Counted from the stretch's first letter, positions 44,395 to 55,101 are shown. The stretch is DNA of 64,000 nucleotides from Gallaecimonas pentaromativorans (GCF_003751625.1 NZ_RJUL01000001.1:174253-238252); one strand, 5' to 3'. Program-made: numbers and translations. Notes: generated by a model from the letters alone, not told the origin.

Positions 44395-44983
44395 GCCCCA
44401 CTTCCTTTTCGAGCCATTCCAATACTTTATTGACCGCCTCGGCAGGAGACAAGGCTTGGGTGTTCACCACCAAGTCAGGGCTGGCAGGCACTTCAAAGGG
44501 GGAATCAAGACCGGTCATGTGCTTGATTTCGCCGCGCCGCGCCTTGGCATAAAGGCCTTTGGGGTCGCGGGATTCACAAGCCTCCAGGCTCGCTTCCACG
44601 TAAATTTCGAAAAAGCGTCCTTGGGGCAGTCGCTCACGAATGAGTTGGCGGTCGCTGGCAAAGGGCGACACAAAAGCGGCCAGTACAATCAGCCCTGCAT
44701 CCACCATCAGCCGGGCCACTTCGCCGACCCGGCGCAGGTTCTCGGTGCGATCGCTGTCGCTAAACCCCAGATCGCTGCAAAGGCCATGGCGCACGTTGTC
44801 GCCGTCCAGCAGGAACGAATGCTTACCGGCACCGGCCAGGGCCTGCTCCACACCGTTGGCAAGCGTTGATTTACCGGCCCCAGACAGGCCGGTAAACCAC
44901 AGCACCAGGGGCTTTTGGCCCAAGGCCTTGGCGCGGCTGGTAGCGTCTACCGTATGCTGGTGCCAGGTCAGGTTGCTGCTCAT
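44375..44983 (-). CDS. cysC: Adenylyl-sulfate kinase
   Basis: 202 residues (E. coli 201). P-loop GLSGAGKST near residues 32-40, then LDGDNVRHGLCSDLGFSDSDR-type block near 59-79 and FEIYVEASLEACESRDPKGLY-type text near 132-152. It phosphorylates APS to PAPS. Start overlaps the cysN stop by four bases (ATGA), its end overlaps cysQ by 20 bases. Confidence 0.97.
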   Translation of the reverse strand: MSSNLTWHQHTVDATSRAKALGQKPLVLWFTGLSGAGKSTLANGVEQALAGAGKHSFLLDGDNVRHGLCSDLGFSDSDRTENLRRVGEVARLMVDAGLIVLAAFVSPFASDRQLIRERLPQGRFFEIYVEASLEACESRDPKGLYAKARRGEIKHMTGLDSPFEVPASPDLVVNTQALSPAEAVNKVLEWLEKEVGLDASAD

Positions 44984-46311
44984 GACCAGTCGCTCACGTC
45001 GATGGCTTGCCAGTGCGGATAGTGGCGGCGAATGTAGGCGTTGAGCTCTTTCTCGGCCTGGCTGACCGCCGGGCGCTGCTCAGCGGTGTCCGCCACCGCT
45101 TCTTCGGCCATAAAGGCAGCCACGGTCTGCTGGGTGTCCGGGTCCACCAGGATCAGGCTGCCGGTGTGGCGGCTTTGCTGGTAGATGTCCAGGGCCTGGG
45201 CTTCTTCCAGTTGCAGCGTGACCTGGCCGATAGCGTTGGTTTTCAGTTCGGCATCGTCGCTGATGGTCCAGTTGTCCACGTTCAGCTGGCCGCTGACGTT
45301 CGCTACCTTACCCCAGGTCCAGCGGCTGGCCGCCTTGATGCGATAACGCTTGCCGGGTTGATGGCCTTGGTCGTTAAGCCACACCAGCCAGCCTTTCCAG
45401 ATGCGGGCGCCGGTGACCGGGCTGTTGGTCAGCCAGTCGCCGCGGCTAATGTCGATTTCCCGGTCCAGCTGCACCGCTACCGCGTCGCCCGCTTCAATCA
45501 GCTCCACTTCGGAGCCGGAGCGCCACACGCTTTGCACCAGGGCATGGTTGCCGGACGGCCAGTGATAAAGGGTGTCGCCGGCCTGCACCGTGCCCGCAAA
45601 GAGGGTACCGGCAAAGCCGCGAAAATCCTGGTTGGGGCGGATGATGCTTTGCACCGGCAGGCGCACGCCGTCCACCGAGGGGCGGCTGACGCTGGCGTCT
45701 TCCAGGGCGCCAAGCAGGCTTGGGCCGTGGTACCAGGGCATTTTCTCGGACAGCTTGGCCAGGTTCTCGCCTTTAAGGGCGGAGACCGGCAACACCTTGA
45801 TGTTGGCGCCGGGCATGCGCTCGGCCAGCTTGTAGTAGTCCGCTTCGATGGCCTTGAAGGTGGCTTCGTCGTAGTCCACCGCGTCCATCTTGTTCACCGC
45901 CACCACGAACTGGCGAATGCCCAGCAAGTGGCACAAAAAGCTGTGGCGGCGGGTCTGGCGGATGATGCCTTTGCGGGCGTCCACCAGGATGATGGCCAGG
46001 TCGCAATGGGAAGCGCCGGTGACCATGTTGCGGGTGTACTGCTCGTGTCCGGGGGTGTCGGCAATGATGAGATGGCGGCTGCCGGCTTCGGCAAAACGCC
46101 AGGCCACGTCGATGGTAATCCCCTGGCTGCGCTCGGCTTCCAGGCCGTCCAGCAGGTTGGCAAACGGCAGTTCGCCGTTCTCAAGGGGGTCGCCAAGGGC
46201 TTTGAGCTGGTCGGCATAAAGCTGGCCGGTTTCAAACAAAAAGCGGCCAATCAGGGTGGACTTGCCGTCGTCGACGGAGCCACAGGTCAACAGTTTCAGT
46301 GTTTCTTGCAT
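44980..46311 (-). CDS. cysN: Sulfate adenylyltransferase subunit 1 (GTPase)
   Basis: 443 residues (E. coli 475). Translation-factor type GTPase: GSVDDGKSTLIGR near residues 11-23, DTPGHEQYTRNM near 86-97, NKMDAVDY near 141-148. Its GTP hydrolysis drives APS formation by CysD. The start overlaps the cysD stop by one base; the end overlaps cysC by four. No fused APS kinase domain, since cysC is separate. Confidence 0.97.
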   Translation of the reverse strand: MQETLKLLTCGSVDDGKSTLIGRFLFETGQLYADQLKALGDPLENGELPFANLLDGLEAERSQGITIDVAWRFAEAGSRHLIIADTPGHEQYTRNMVTGASHCDLAIILVDARKGIIRQTRRHSFLCHLLGIRQFVVAVNKMDAVDYDEATFKAIEADYYKLAERMPGANIKVLPVSALKGENLAKLSEKMPWYHGPSLLGALEDASVSRPSVDGVRLPVQSIIRPNQDFRGFAGTLFAGTVQAGDTLYHWPSGNHALVQSVWRSGSEVELIEAGDAVAVQLDREIDISRGDWLTNSPVTGARIWKGWLVWLNDQGHQPGKRYRIKAASRWTWGKVANVSGQLNVDNWTISDDAELKTNAIGQVTLQLEEAQALDIYQQSRHTGSLILVDPDTQQTVAAFMAEEAVADTAEQRPAVSQAEKELNAYIRRHYPHWQAIDVSDWS

Positions 46312-47198
46312 CAGAAGTACCCCTGGCGTTTCTTACGTTCCATGGCGGCCGTAGAGTCTTTGTCGATCATGCGGCCAGAGCGCTCGCTGGCGCCCAGTTG
46401 GCCCAGTTCGTCCAGCACCTGGTCGAGGGTCTCGGCGTCGGACTCAATGGCGGCGGTCAGCGGGTAGCAGCCCAGGGTACGGAAACGCACTTTTTTCAGT
46501 TGCGGCACTTCGCCGGGCTCAAGGCGGAAACGCTCGTCATCCACCATGAACAGCTGGCCATCACGCTCTACCACGGGGCGTTCGGCGGCAAAGTACAGCG
46601 GTACCAGTTCGATTTCTTCGGCGCGGATATAAGCCCAGATGTCCCGCTCGGTCCAGTTGGACAGCGGGAACACCCGCATGCTCTCGTCTTTGGCCAAGTC
46701 GCTGTTGACGTGGGTCCACAGCTCCGGGCGCTGGCGACGCGGCTCCCAACGCTGGAAGGCGTCGCGGTGGGAGAACACCCGCTCCTTGGCGCGAGAGGCT
46801 TCTTCGTCACGGCGGGCGCCACCGAAGGCGCAGTCGTACTTGCCACGGGCCAGCTCGGCTTTGAGGGCCTCGGTTTTCATCACGTCGGTGTAGCGGCTGC
46901 CGTGGTCAAAGGGGTTCAGCTTCTCGGGGTTTTGCACCACTTTCAGATCCAGGCCGAATTTCTTGGCCTGGGCATCACGAAAGGCGTACATGGCCTGGAA
47001 TTTCCAGCCAGTGTCGATGTGCAGCACCGGGAAGGGCACCAGGGCCGGCAGGAACGCCTTGCGGATAAGGTGCAGCAGCACGCTCGAATCCTTGCCGATG
47101 GAGTAGAGCATCAGCGGCCGCTCAAACTCGGCTGCCGCTTCACGAATAATGTGCAGGGACTCGGCTTCAAGGGCCGCGAGATGGGGGCTTAGGCTCAT
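46311..47198 (-). CDS. cysD: Sulfate adenylyltransferase subunit 2
   Basis: 295 residues (E. coli 302). PP-loop motif [13 protein letters not shown] near residues 33-45, [16 protein letters not shown] near 127-142 and a [17 protein letters not shown]-type C-terminus with the final GYF. With CysN it makes APS from sulfate and ATP. Its start overlaps the cysG stop by four bases. Confidence 0.97.
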   Translation of the reverse strand: MSLSPHLAALEAESLHIIREAAAEFERPLMLYSIGKDSSVLLHLIRKAFLPALVPFPVLHIDTGWKFQAMYAFRDAQAKKFGLDLKVVQNPEKLNPFDHGSRYTDVMKTEALKAELARGKYDCAFGGARRDEEASRAKERVFSHRDAFQRWEPRRQRPELWTHVNSDLAKDESMRVFPLSNWTERDIWAYIRAEEIELVPLYFAAERPVVERDGQLFMVDDERFRLEPGEVPQLKKVRFRTLGCYPLTAAIESDAETLDQVLDELGQLGASERSGRMIDKDSTAAMERKKRQGYF

Positions 47199-48547
47199 TT
47201 TGCCTCCTGATAAAGGGTCACGGTGTCTCCAATCATCAACAGCGCAGGGGATTTGACCTGCGCCTGTTCAACAGTGTCGGCCAGGTGGCCAAGGTCGGTG
47301 CGAAAGCGCCGCTCCTCTGGGCGAGTGCCGTTTTCCACCACCAATACCGGGGTGGAAGCGGCCAGGCCGCCTGCCATTAATTCGTCGGCGATATGGCTGC
47401 TTTGGGTCAGCCCCATGTAAATCGCCAGGGTGCTCTTGGGCTGGGCCAGGGCACGCCAGTTGGCGTCTTCGCCGCCGGGCTGGCAATGGCCGGTGACCAG
47501 GGTCATCTGGTTGGCAAGGCCCCTGTGGGTCAGCGGCACCTGGGTGCGGGCACTGCAAGCAGCGGCAGCGGTGATGCCGGGCACCACGTCCACCTCGATA
47601 CCGGCGGCGCGGGCGGCCAGCACTTCTTCGCCGCCACGGCCAAATACAAAGGGGTCGCCGCCTTTAAGGCGCACTACCCTTTTGCCGGCGCCGGCTTCGC
47701 GCACCAAGATGGCTTCAATCTCGGGCTGGGGCACCGAATGCAGGCCCTTTTCCTTACCTACCGAGATAAAGTCGGCGTCGCGGCGAGCAAGGTTCATCAC
47801 CGCGTCAGAGACCAGCCGGTCGTAGACAATAACGTCAGCCGCTTGAATGGCCTGCAGGGCTTTGAGGGTGAGCAAGTCCGGGTCGCCGGGGCCGGCGCCT
47901 ACCAGTTTGAGCCAGCCTGAGCGGCGGTTTTCACCGGCCAGCAAGGCTTCCAATTCGGCTTCGGCCGCTTGTGTATCGCCCTTGGCCAGTTGCTGGCCGG
48001 TGTCGCCGTCCAGCAGCGCTTCCCAGAAGCGGCGCCGGTCGCTAAAGGCGGCAAAGCGGCTAGCCACTTTGTCCCGAAACCGGCCCATCAGCGCCGCCAG
48101 CGCGCCGGTCCACTGAGGTACTTCGGCTTCCAGTTTTTCCCGAAGGCGCCTGGCCAGCACCGGCGCCTGGCCGTCACTGGAAATGGCGATGGTCACCGGC
48201 TTTCGCTCCACCACGGCCGGCACGATGGCGCTGCAAAGCGCGCGCTGGTCTACCACGTTGACCCAAATCTGCCGGGCATTGGCCGCCTCGGCCACCGCCT
48301 CGTTGACCAGTTCGTCGTCGGTGGCGGCAATGGCCAGCCACACGCCGTCCAGCCACTTGGGCTCGAACTGCTCGGCAACGTGGTCGACGGGGCTGGCCGC
48401 TATTTCGGCACACAGGGTCTTGGCCACCAGGCGCACCTTGGCGCCGGCCTTGTGCAGCGCCTGGACCTTACGCCAGGCCACTGTGCCACCGCCCACTACC
48501 AGCACATCCTTGCCGTGTAAATCCAGGAACAACGGGAAATCGTGCAT
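47195..48547 (-). CDS. cysG: Siroheme synthase, trifunctional CysG
   Basis: 450 residues from ATG 48547 (E. coli 457). N-terminal dehydrogenase/ferrochelatase part: [20 protein letters not shown], then [22 protein letters not shown]-type text near residues 112-133 with the conserved Ser. C-terminal uroporphyrinogen methyltransferase: [17 protein letters not shown] near 204-220, [17 protein letters not shown] near 285-301, MTLVTGH near 370-376. It makes siroheme for CysI from uroporphyrinogen III. Located between cysH and cysD inside the operon. Confidence 0.97.
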   Translation of the reverse strand: MHDFPLFLDLHGKDVLVVGGGTVAWRKVQALHKAGAKVRLVAKTLCAEIAASPVDHVAEQFEPKWLDGVWLAIAATDDELVNEAVAEAANARQIWVNVVDQRALCSAIVPAVVERKPVTIAISSDGQAPVLARRLREKLEAEVPQWTGALAALMGRFRDKVASRFAAFSDRRRFWEALLDGDTGQQLAKGDTQAAEAELEALLAGENRRSGWLKLVGAGPGDPDLLTLKALQAIQAADVIVYDRLVSDAVMNLARRDADFISVGKEKGLHSVPQPEIEAILVREAGAGKRVVRLKGGDPFVFGRGGEEVLAARAAGIEVDVVPGITAAAACSARTQVPLTHRGLANQMTLVTGHCQPGGEDANWRALAQPKSTLAIYMGLTQSSHIADELMAGGLAASTPVLVVENGTRPEERRFRTDLGHLADTVEQAQVKSPALLMIGDTVTLYQEAK

Positions 48548-48554
48548 CAATGAC

Positions 48555-49244
48555 TTACTCGTGCAGGCCGCATTCGCGGACCAGGCCGCCAAAGCGGGTC
48601 TGTTCTTCGCTCAGCTGTTCGGACAGGGGTACGGTGGAGTGCCAGTCTCCTACCGAGACGTAGCCTTGGTCCCACAAGGGGTGATAAGGCAGGCCGTGCT
48701 CGGTGAGGTAGCGGTACACATCGCGGTTGTTCCAATCGATGATGGGATACACCTTGGTGTGGCCGTTCTGGCTTTCCAGCACGCCGCGGCCCTCGCGGGT
48801 GCTGGACTGCTCGCGGCGAAGGCCGGCAAACCAGCTTTGCACCTTGAGCTCTTCCAGGGCGCGCTGCATGGGCTCAACCTTGTTTTCCTGGTTGTAGGCC
48901 TTGATGCCGTCTACCCCTTGCTCCCAGCGCTTGCCATAGCGAGCTTCTTGCCAGGCAGCGGTGGTTTTGGGGCTATAAACCTTGAGGTTGAGCCCGAGCT
49001 TGTCGGTGAGCTGCTCCACAAAACCATAGGTTTCCGGGAAGTGGTAACCGGTGTCGATGAAGATCACCGGAATACCGGGGGCTTCGCGGTTAACCAGGTG
49101 CAGCATCACCGCCGCCTGGATACCAAAGCTCGAACTCAGGGCAAATTCACCGGGCAGGTTGTCCAGGGCCCAGCGCACCCTTGCCGGTGCGTCCAGGCCT
49201 TCCAGCAATTGCTGGTGCTCAGGCGTGAAAATCGACTTGGGCAT
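48555..49244 (-). CDS. cysH: Phosphoadenylylsulfate reductase
   Basis: 229 residues (E. coli 244). [17 protein letters not shown] near residues 34-50 is the PP-loop-like site, [13 protein letters not shown] near 135-147, and the C-terminal tail ends ECGLHE with the catalytic Cys; the absence of the extra CC..CxxC cluster cysteines marks it as the PAPS-using form. It reduces PAPS to sulfite with thioredoxin. The start lies within the cysI end (26-bp overlap) behind AAGGAGG. Confidence 0.97.
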   Translation of the reverse strand: MPKSIFTPEHQQLLEGLDAPARVRWALDNLPGEFALSSSFGIQAAVMLHLVNREAPGIPVIFIDTGYHFPETYGFVEQLTDKLGLNLKVYSPKTTAAWQEARYGKRWEQGVDGIKAYNQENKVEPMQRALEELKVQSWFAGLRREQSSTREGRGVLESQNGHTKVYPIIDWNNRDVYRYLTEHGLPYHPLWDQGYVSVGDWHSTVPLSEQLSEEQTRFGGLVRECGLHE

Positions 49245-50886
49245 CTTTAACCTCCTTCACCACGCCGGTGCGTACCACGAAGTCGCCAAAGCGCTCGTCG
49301 GCGTTGCGCTCGGCGCGGTAGCGGCTCAGCACCGGTTTGAGTTCAGCGAGGATCTCGGTCTCGGTGAGGTTCTCGCGATACAGCTTGTTGACCCGCAGGC
49401 CGCGGCCGTCGGCGCCCAGGAACAGGTTGTAACGGCCAGGGGCCTTGCCCACCAGGCCAATCTCGGCCAGGAAAGGACGGGCACAACCGTTGGGGCAGCC
49501 GGTGATGCGGGTAACGATGTCTTGGTCGCCCAGCTCCACTTCATCCAGCAGGCCTTGCACCTTGGCAACAAAGTCTTCGAGGTAACGCTCGGCTTCGGCC
49601 ATGGCCAGGCCACAGGTAGGCAGCGCCACACAGGCCATGGCGTTTTCACGCAGGCGAGTGGTGGGCACGTTCAGGCCATGCTCGGCCACCAGGGCCTCAA
49701 TCTTGGCCTTCTCGGCCTTGGGCACACCGGCAATGATGAGGTTCTGGTTGGCGGTCATGCGAAAATCGCCCTGGTGCACCTGGGCGATGGCGCGAAGGCC
49801 GGTCAGCCAGGCTTGGCCGGGCTTGTCGATAAGGCGGCCTTCCGGCACAAACAGGGTCAGGTGGTCGCGGCCGTCCACACCCTCTACCCAGCCAAAGCGG
49901 TCGCCTTGTTGGGTAAAGACCACCGGCACTTCCGGCAGGAAGGTCACGCCACTGCGTTTTTCCACCTCAGCCTTGAAGGCGTCTACACCCATGCGATCGA
50001 CGGTGTACTTGAGACGGGCGTTTTTACGCTGGTCGCGGTTGCCGTGGTCGCGCTGGGTGGTAAGCACCGCTTCGGCCACCACATTCATTTGCTCGGGGCT
50101 GATAAAGCCCAGGCAGCTGGCTACCCGCGGGTAAGTGGCGGTGTCGCCATGGGTGGTGCCCATGCCGCCGCCCACCAGCACGTTGTAGCCGCGCAGCTTG
50201 CCGTTCTCGGCGATGGCCACAAAGCCCAGATCGTTGGCGTAAACATCCACGTCGTTATGGGGCGGAACGGCGACGGCTGCTTTGAATTTACGGGGCAGGT
50301 AGGTATCGCCGTAGATGGGCTCGGCGGAGTCGGCCACCTTTTCTTCGTCCAGCCAAATCTCGTGATAGGCACGGGTGTTGGGCAGCAGGTGCTCGGACAG
50401 CGCCACGGTCTGGCGATACACCTCTTGGTGCAGGCTCGAATCCACCGGGTTGGTGTTACACAAAACGTTGCGGTTCACGTCGCCACAGGCGGCGATGGAG
50501 TCCAGCAGGGCGCTGTGCAGGCCTTGAATAAGGGGCTTGAGGCTTTCTTTTAAGATGCCGTGGTACTGGAAGGTCTGGCGGGTGGTCAGGCGCACGCTGC
50601 CGCCGGAAAGCTCCCGGCCCAGTTTGTCGACCATCAGCCACTGCTCGGGGGTCACCACACCGCCTGGCACCCGGGCGCGCAGCATAAAGCTGTACAGGGG
50701 TTCTAGCTTGCGCTTGGCGCGCTCGCTGCGCTGGTCGCGGTCGTCCTGCTGATAAAAGCCATGGAATTTGGACAACTGGGTGTCGTCTTCACGCAGCGCG
50801 CCGGTGTAGCCGTCGTGCAGGCTCTCTTCCAGGGTGCCACGCAGGTGGCGGCTTTCGTTCTTAATGCGTTCGTTGGGAGAAGCCAT
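49219..50886 (-). CDS. cysI: Sulfite reductase hemoprotein beta-component
   Basis: 555 residues (E. coli 570). The siroheme/4Fe-4S ligands appear as [16 protein letters not shown] near residues 419-434 and [11 protein letters not shown] near 464-474; [12 protein letters not shown] near 78-89 and [12 protein letters not shown] near 378-389 are substrate-site blocks. It reduces sulfite to sulfide with electrons from CysJ. Start overlaps the cysJ stop by one base; the end overlaps cysH by 26 bp. Confidence 0.97.
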   Translation of the reverse strand: MASPNERIKNESRHLRGTLEESLHDGYTGALREDDTQLSKFHGFYQQDDRDQRSERAKRKLEPLYSFMLRARVPGGVVTPEQWLMVDKLGRELSGGSVRLTTRQTFQYHGILKESLKPLIQGLHSALLDSIAACGDVNRNVLCNTNPVDSSLHQEVYRQTVALSEHLLPNTRAYHEIWLDEEKVADSAEPIYGDTYLPRKFKAAVAVPPHNDVDVYANDLGFVAIAENGKLRGYNVLVGGGMGTTHGDTATYPRVASCLGFISPEQMNVVAEAVLTTQRDHGNRDQRKNARLKYTVDRMGVDAFKAEVEKRSGVTFLPEVPVVFTQQGDRFGWVEGVDGRDHLTLFVPEGRLIDKPGQAWLTGLRAIAQVHQGDFRMTANQNLIIAGVPKAEKAKIEALVAEHGLNVPTTRLRENAMACVALPTCGLAMAEAERYLEDFVAKVQGLLDEVELGDQDIVTRITGCPNGCARPFLAEIGLVGKAPGRYNLFLGADGRGLRVNKLYRENLTETEILAELKPVLSRYRAERNADERFGDFVVRTGVVKEVKDAQVDFHA

Positions 50887-52568
50887 CAGTAAACATCCCT
50901 CAGGTAGCGGCCCTGGGCGCGCAGCTCGTTCAAATAGGTTTCGCCATCGGTGTTGCCGTGGCTTGCAATGAGGTCGGCCAGGGCCTGGTGTACGTCTTTG
51001 GCCATGCGTTCACCGTCGCCACAGACGTAAAGGTAGGCGCCGTCATTGAGCCACTGCCAAACTTCGGCACCTTCCTCTTTGAGGCGGTGCTGGACATAGA
51101 TTTTGTCCTGCTGGTCACGGCTGAAGGCAAGGCTCAGCTTGCTTAGCTGCCCTTCGCTCAGCCAGCGCTGCCACTCGGTCTGATACAAGAAGTCGTTACG
51201 CAGGTGGCGGCTGCCAAAGAACAGCCAGTTGCGGCCTTGCGCTTGCGTAGCTTCACGCTCCTGCATAAAGGCGCGAAACGGCGCCATACCGGTGCCAGGG
51301 CCAATCATGATCACCGGTTTGTCGGCGTCAGGCAGGCGGAAACGGTTGTTGGGCTGCACGTACACCTTCAGCTCATCCCCGGCTTCCAGGCGGGAAACAA
51401 GGCCAGAAGCTACCCCAAAGCGGGCCTGGCCTTCGGCCTCAAAGGCCACCAGGGCGATGGTCAGGTGCACTTCGCCTTCGGCTTCCTTGGGGGAAGAGGC
51501 GATGGAGTAAAGGCGCGGCGCCAGGGGTTTAAGGGCATCGATAAGTTGCTGGGCGGTCAGCGACTCGCTGCGGGTGCGAATGCGCTCCGGCAGTTGGCCT
51601 TCCCCTTCAGACAGTTGCAGCTCGGCCACGGTCTTGGGGTGCAAGGTGGTGAGCTCTTTGCCTTTAAGGGCATCAAAGAGGCGCACTTTTTTGCCATCAA
51701 GGGTGACCGGCTCGTCGGCATTGAGGCGGGTGGCGTCCAGCACCGCTTGTACCAGCGCGTCGCTTTGCTGCGCCACGATGCCAAGGGCGTCACCGGGCTG
51801 ATAGCTCAGGCTAGGTACGTCCAGCTCCAGGTGATAGACCTCGTGGCCAGCGTCGATGGTCAGCGGGTGCACCGCCAGCACTTCGGCGCTCATGGGATTG
51901 GCGCGGGTCGGCTGGGGCGCAGCAGAGCTGCTGACCTCGGCGGCGCTTTGCACCTGGGGCGCGGCATCGGCAAGGGCGGCCAGCAGCTCGTCTTGCCAGG
52001 CTTGGGCCGTGGCCTGGAACTCCACATCGGCTTCTTTGATGGTAAGCAGGCGCTCGCTGCCGGCGGCGGCCAGGCGCTCGTCAAAGTCTTTACCGGTCTG
52101 GCAGAACAGCGGATAGGAGCTGTCGCCAAGGGCCAGTACCGAGAAACGGGTTTGGCTAAGATCAGGCGCCCGTTTGGAGCCCAGCAGCTCATGCAGGGCA
52201 ATGGCATCGTCCGGCGCTTCGCCGTCACCGTGGGTGGACACCACCAAGGCGATATCCTGGGCGTCGCTCAGCTTTTTGGCTTTGAAACCGGCCATGGAGG
52301 CCAGGGTGACATCAAGGCCCGCCGCTTTGGCAGCATCGGCAAAGGTTTTGGCAACCCCCTCGGCGTTGCCGGTTTGGGAGCCGTAGAGCACCAGCAACGG
52401 GCGGCTGGCAGCAGCAGTGGCAGCAGGTGCAGCAACAACAGACCCGGTTCCGGCCTTGGCATCGGCCAGGCCAGCCAGATAACCGCTCATCCAGCGCAGA
52501 TCGTCGCTGGACAGTTGCGACAGTTGTTCCCTGACCGCTTGGGTCAGCTGTGTCAGTACGTGAGACAT
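50886..52568 (-). CDS. cysJ: Sulfite reductase flavoprotein alpha-component
   Basis: 560 residues (E. coli 599). Flavodoxin domain with [13 protein letters not shown] near residues 60-72 and [12 protein letters not shown] near 110-121; FAD/NADPH reductase domain with [10 protein letters not shown] near 350-359 and [18 protein letters not shown] near 420-437, and a C-terminal YLRDVY. It passes NADPH electrons to CysI. First gene of the cys operon; the 173-bp gap before it is shared with the divergent GAF gene and should hold the regulated (CysB-type, by family knowledge) promoter. Confidence 0.97.
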   Translation of the reverse strand: MSHVLTQLTQAVREQLSQLSSDDLRWMSGYLAGLADAKAGTGSVVAAPAATAAASRPLLVLYGSQTGNAEGVAKTFADAAKAAGLDVTLASMAGFKAKKLSDAQDIALVVSTHGDGEAPDDAIALHELLGSKRAPDLSQTRFSVLALGDSSYPLFCQTGKDFDERLAAAGSERLLTIKEADVEFQATAQAWQDELLAALADAAPQVQSAAEVSSSAAPQPTRANPMSAEVLAVHPLTIDAGHEVYHLELDVPSLSYQPGDALGIVAQQSDALVQAVLDATRLNADEPVTLDGKKVRLFDALKGKELTTLHPKTVAELQLSEGEGQLPERIRTRSESLTAQQLIDALKPLAPRLYSIASSPKEAEGEVHLTIALVAFEAEGQARFGVASGLVSRLEAGDELKVYVQPNNRFRLPDADKPVIMIGPGTGMAPFRAFMQEREATQAQGRNWLFFGSRHLRNDFLYQTEWQRWLSEGQLSKLSLAFSRDQQDKIYVQHRLKEEGAEVWQWLNDGAYLYVCGDGERMAKDVHQALADLIASHGNTDGETYLNELRAQGRYLRDVY

Positions 52569-52741
52569 GGGCGCCTATTCATAAATTATGATGGGCGCCA
52601 TATTAGGGGCCTGGATGGCCAAACGAAAAGATTAAAAAGGGCTTTTGTATGCCATATCGGAATAAGCACTACGTTGTGAGGGCATTAACCCCTGAGTAGA
52701 ATGCCAAGCCGCTTTATCATCATTTACTTAGGGAGGGCGCC
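52569..52741. promoter_or_regulatory. Divergent promoter region of cysJ and the GAF gene
   Basis: 173 bp, AT-richer than the flanks, with ATAAATTATGAT near 52580. A -10-like CATAAT for cysJ is present on the minus strand; no good -35 is seen, as expected for activator-dependent promoters. I could not define a CysB site by eye. Confidence 0.4.
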
Positions 52742-53422
52742 ATGAACGCAGCCCGTTATGCCGAACTGTCTGGCCTTGAGCTCTCAGCCAAGGGCCTGGC
52801 CATTGCCGATGCTACTGCCAACGCCCTCGACGCCCTGGCGCCCCAGGCCCCCGAAAGCCCCCTGGCCCACTACGTATTCAAGGTGCCAGAGTTGGGTGAA
52901 GGCGGCGCCTGCTCGCTGTTTGGCCAACTGGCCGACGAGCCTTACGACCTTCGCCCCATCCTCGGTGGCCAAAACAGCGCCAACGATGCCCTGCTGGCGC
53001 GCCTGAACGCCGCGGTTGCCCATATCACCACCCAAAGCCAGGTGGATTGGCTGGGGCTGTATCCGGCCAAGGTGAATGCCGCTGGCCAGCGGGTATTGGT
53101 TAAAGCCGCCTACCGTGGCGCCCCGTCCCGGGCCGAATTTCCGCTCACCCCCGAGTTTGCCACCATCTCCAACAACGCCACCGTGGGCCTGAGTGGTCGC
53201 GGCCGGCTTATTCAAGACGTGGCGGCTTATCTCAAGGACGGCGGCGAGTACTACACCTGCGACCCGAAAGTGCAGGCCGAGCTCTGTATTCCGCTCTACG
53301 ACGAAGCCGGCAATACCATCGGTATTCTCGACGCCGAGGCCTTTCGCCCGGGTTACTTCGACGATGAAAAGCTGGGGGTCTTTGTGGGCCTGGCGCTGTG
53401 GGCAGCGAGCCAGTTCAGCTAA
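52742..53422 (+). CDS. GAF-domain protein divergent from the cys operon
   Basis: 226 residues. A GAF fold is suggested by WLGLYPAKVN near residues 100-109, RAEFPLTPEF near 128-137 and the closing block ELCIPLYDEAGNTIGILDAEAF near 180-201. Cysteines occur in GACSLFG, YTCDP and AELCIP. GAF proteins bind small ligands or, in free methionine sulfoxide reductases, use cysteines for catalysis; the cysteine spacing here is not clearly that of fRMsr. No DNA-binding domain is visible. Shine-Dalgarno GGGAGGG before the ATG. Position suggests a link to sulfur metabolism (inference). Confidence 0.8.
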   Translation: MNAARYAELSGLELSAKGLAIADATANALDALAPQAPESPLAHYVFKVPELGEGGACSLFGQLADEPYDLRPILGGQNSANDALLARLNAAVAHITTQSQVDWLGLYPAKVNAAGQRVLVKAAYRGAPSRAEFPLTPEFATISNNATVGLSGRGRLIQDVAAYLKDGGEYYTCDPKVQAELCIPLYDEAGNTIGILDAEAFRPGYFDDEKLGVFVGLALWAASQFS

Positions 53423-53423
53423 T

Positions 53424-53452
53424 AAAAAAGCCTGCTGACGCAGGCTTTTTTA
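53424..53452. terminator. Bidirectional terminator between GAF gene and outer-membrane barrel 1
   Basis: AAAAAAGCCTGC / GCAGGCTTTTTT stem with TGAC loop. Confidence 0.9.
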
Positions 53453-53464
53453 TATTTGCCGCAC

Positions 53465-54214
53465 TTAGAAGTGCATGGTCACCGAGGCAAAGGCGCCGTC
53501 GAGCTTGATGTCGGCGTCAAAGTCGCCAATGTCATTGAGCTTGAGTTGCAGGGCCCGGTAGCCTAGTTGCACCCCCACATCCACGGGGCCGGTGATGTCG
53601 AAGTCGTAACCCACAAAGGCGCTGTAATCGAGCAGGCGGTTGCCGCTGTAAACCACGCCATTACCCTGGGCACCCACATAAAGGCCGGTCAGCGGCAGGT
53701 CGACCCGGGCGTTGAGATAGAGCATCGGTACCCACTCGTCCACCGGCTCTTCGGCGCTGCCCACCAAGGGGTTGGCTATTTTGAGGTGGCCGTCGAGCTT
53801 ACGGCCAGTCAAGCCGATGTCAAAATCACCGCCCACATCCCACAGCTCGTAGTAGAGGGTGACGTCGGTCATCTTGATTTGCAGATCGCTGTTGATTTCG
53901 CTACCGGCGGGGTAGAGCGTGTCGTCAAATTCAACGTTCTCATTCAGCTGGCCCTGGCCGCTTTCGGAGATGTCGCTGTAGGCGATACGCAGGTTGGGCA
54001 GCACCGGGATGGGGTGCTCGAAGTTGATATACCACTGGGTGAGATCGGCGCTTTTAAGGCCCATCTCGTCATCGATTTGCACGTTCTCGGACAGCAAATC
54101 GCCGGAAAAGTCGTTGTTCCAACGGCCAACACCGGCGTAGATCCCCACATTGTCGGCATAGGCCGGCAGCACGGCGCCACCGGTGATCGCAAGGGCAAGC
54201 AGCAGCTTTCTCAT
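53465..54214 (-). CDS. TIGR04219 outer-membrane beta-barrel protein, copy 1
   Basis: 249 residues from ATG 54214. Signal MRKLLLALAITGGAVLPAYA cut before DNVGIYAG. Alternating beta-strand text throughout, a WYINFEHPIPVLPNLRIAY-type strand near residues 61-79, YSGNRLLDYSAFVGYDFDI near 190-208, and a C-terminal aromatic residue (VTMHF) as required by the Bam machinery. Very similar to the next gene upstream (copy 2). Function of the family unknown. Confidence 0.85.
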   Translation of the reverse strand: MRKLLLALAITGGAVLPAYADNVGIYAGVGRWNNDFSGDLLSENVQIDDEMGLKSADLTQWYINFEHPIPVLPNLRIAYSDISESGQGQLNENVEFDDTLYPAGSEINSDLQIKMTDVTLYYELWDVGGDFDIGLTGRKLDGHLKIANPLVGSAEEPVDEWVPMLYLNARVDLPLTGLYVGAQGNGVVYSGNRLLDYSAFVGYDFDITGPVDVGVQLGYRALQLKLNDIGDFDADIKLDGAFASVTMHF

Positions 54215-54315
54215 TTGATATAACTCCATGTCAACATTGGCTTAAAGGTTAGCGTGGCCAGTAACACACCGACAGTATCAGCGGCCTAAAACCACTAACG
54301 CATTAATGTTGCGTG

Positions 54316-54340
54316 TAAAAAGGCCCGCTTACACGGGCCT
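54316..54340 (-). terminator. Terminator of outer-membrane barrel copy 2
   Basis: On the minus strand AGGCCCG / CGGGCCT stem followed by T5, twenty-odd bases after the stop at 54361. Confidence 0.8.
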
Positions 54341-54360
54341 GACAAGGAGCATCATGTTAC

Positions 54361-55101
54361 TTAAAAGTGCATGGTGAGGTTAGCAAAAGGCCCAGAAAGG
54401 CGAAGGTCTGACTCAAAATCACCGATGTCGGCCAGTTTCAGCTCCAGGCGGCGATAGCCAAGCTCTACACCCACGTCCACCGGCCCCGGAATATCGAAGT
54501 CGTAACCCACAAAAGCGCTGTAATCGAGCAATCGGTTGCCGCTGTAGGCAAGGCCATTGCCCTGCACCCCGGCATAAAGGCCGGTGAGCGGCAAATCGAC
54601 CCGTGCTTTGCCGTAAAGCATGGGCACCCAGTCATTGAGGCGGGCGCTGCCCTGCTGGCTGGCACTTTGCAGCCGCACCTCGCCGTCCAGTTTACGGGCG
54701 GTGATGCCCAGATCCAGGTCGCCGCCGGTATCCCACAGTTGGTAGTAGAAGGTGGCGTCGGTCATCTTCACCGCAAAGTCGGACGACACCTGGCCAGAGA
54801 AGGTTTTGTCATCAAAGACGATACCGCTATCGAGGGTGCCCTGCCCTTGGGCGCTGATGTCGCTGTACGCAACTCGAAGGTTTGGCAGCAGCGGCAGCGG
54901 GTGTTCGATGTTGATGTACCACTGGCCCAAATTGGCGTTATCAAGGCCCAGTTCGTTATTGGCCGAGGTGTCGGTTGCGAGCAGATCGCCGGAGAGATGG
55001 TTGTGCCAGTAGCCGCCACCGGCATAGACACCAATGATGTCGGCACGGGCCGGCAGCGCTGCCGCCAGAGCCAGGCAAGCAAGAGCAACGGAGGATTTCA
55101 T
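54361..55101 (-). CDS. TIGR04219 outer-membrane beta-barrel protein, copy 2
   Basis: 246 residues. Signal SSVALACLALAAALPARA cut before DIIGVYAG. It shares with copy 1 the strand text WYINIEHPLPLLPNLRVAYSD, YSGNRLLDYSAFVGYDFDI and the end FANLTMHF, so the pair arose by tandem duplication. Each copy has its own terminator and probably its own promoter, so they may be expressed under different conditions (inference). Confidence 0.85.
   Translation of the reverse strand: MKSSVALACLALAAALPARADIIGVYAGGGYWHNHLSGDLLATDTSANNELGLDNANLGQWYINIEHPLPLLPNLRVAYSDISAQGQGTLDSGIVFDDKTFSGQVSSDFAVKMTDATFYYQLWDTGGDLDLGITARKLDGEVRLQSASQQGSARLNDWVPMLYGKARVDLPLTGLYAGVQGNGLAYSGNRLLDYSAFVGYDFDIPGPVDVGVELGYRRLELKLADIGDFESDLRLSGPFANLTMHF

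Noticed and set aside
45007-46467. Open frame of 486 codons on the plus strand opposite cysN and cysD
   Set aside because: It is a shadow of the cys genes, with no ribosome site and low-complexity His/Gly/Val text typical of antisense GC-rich frames.
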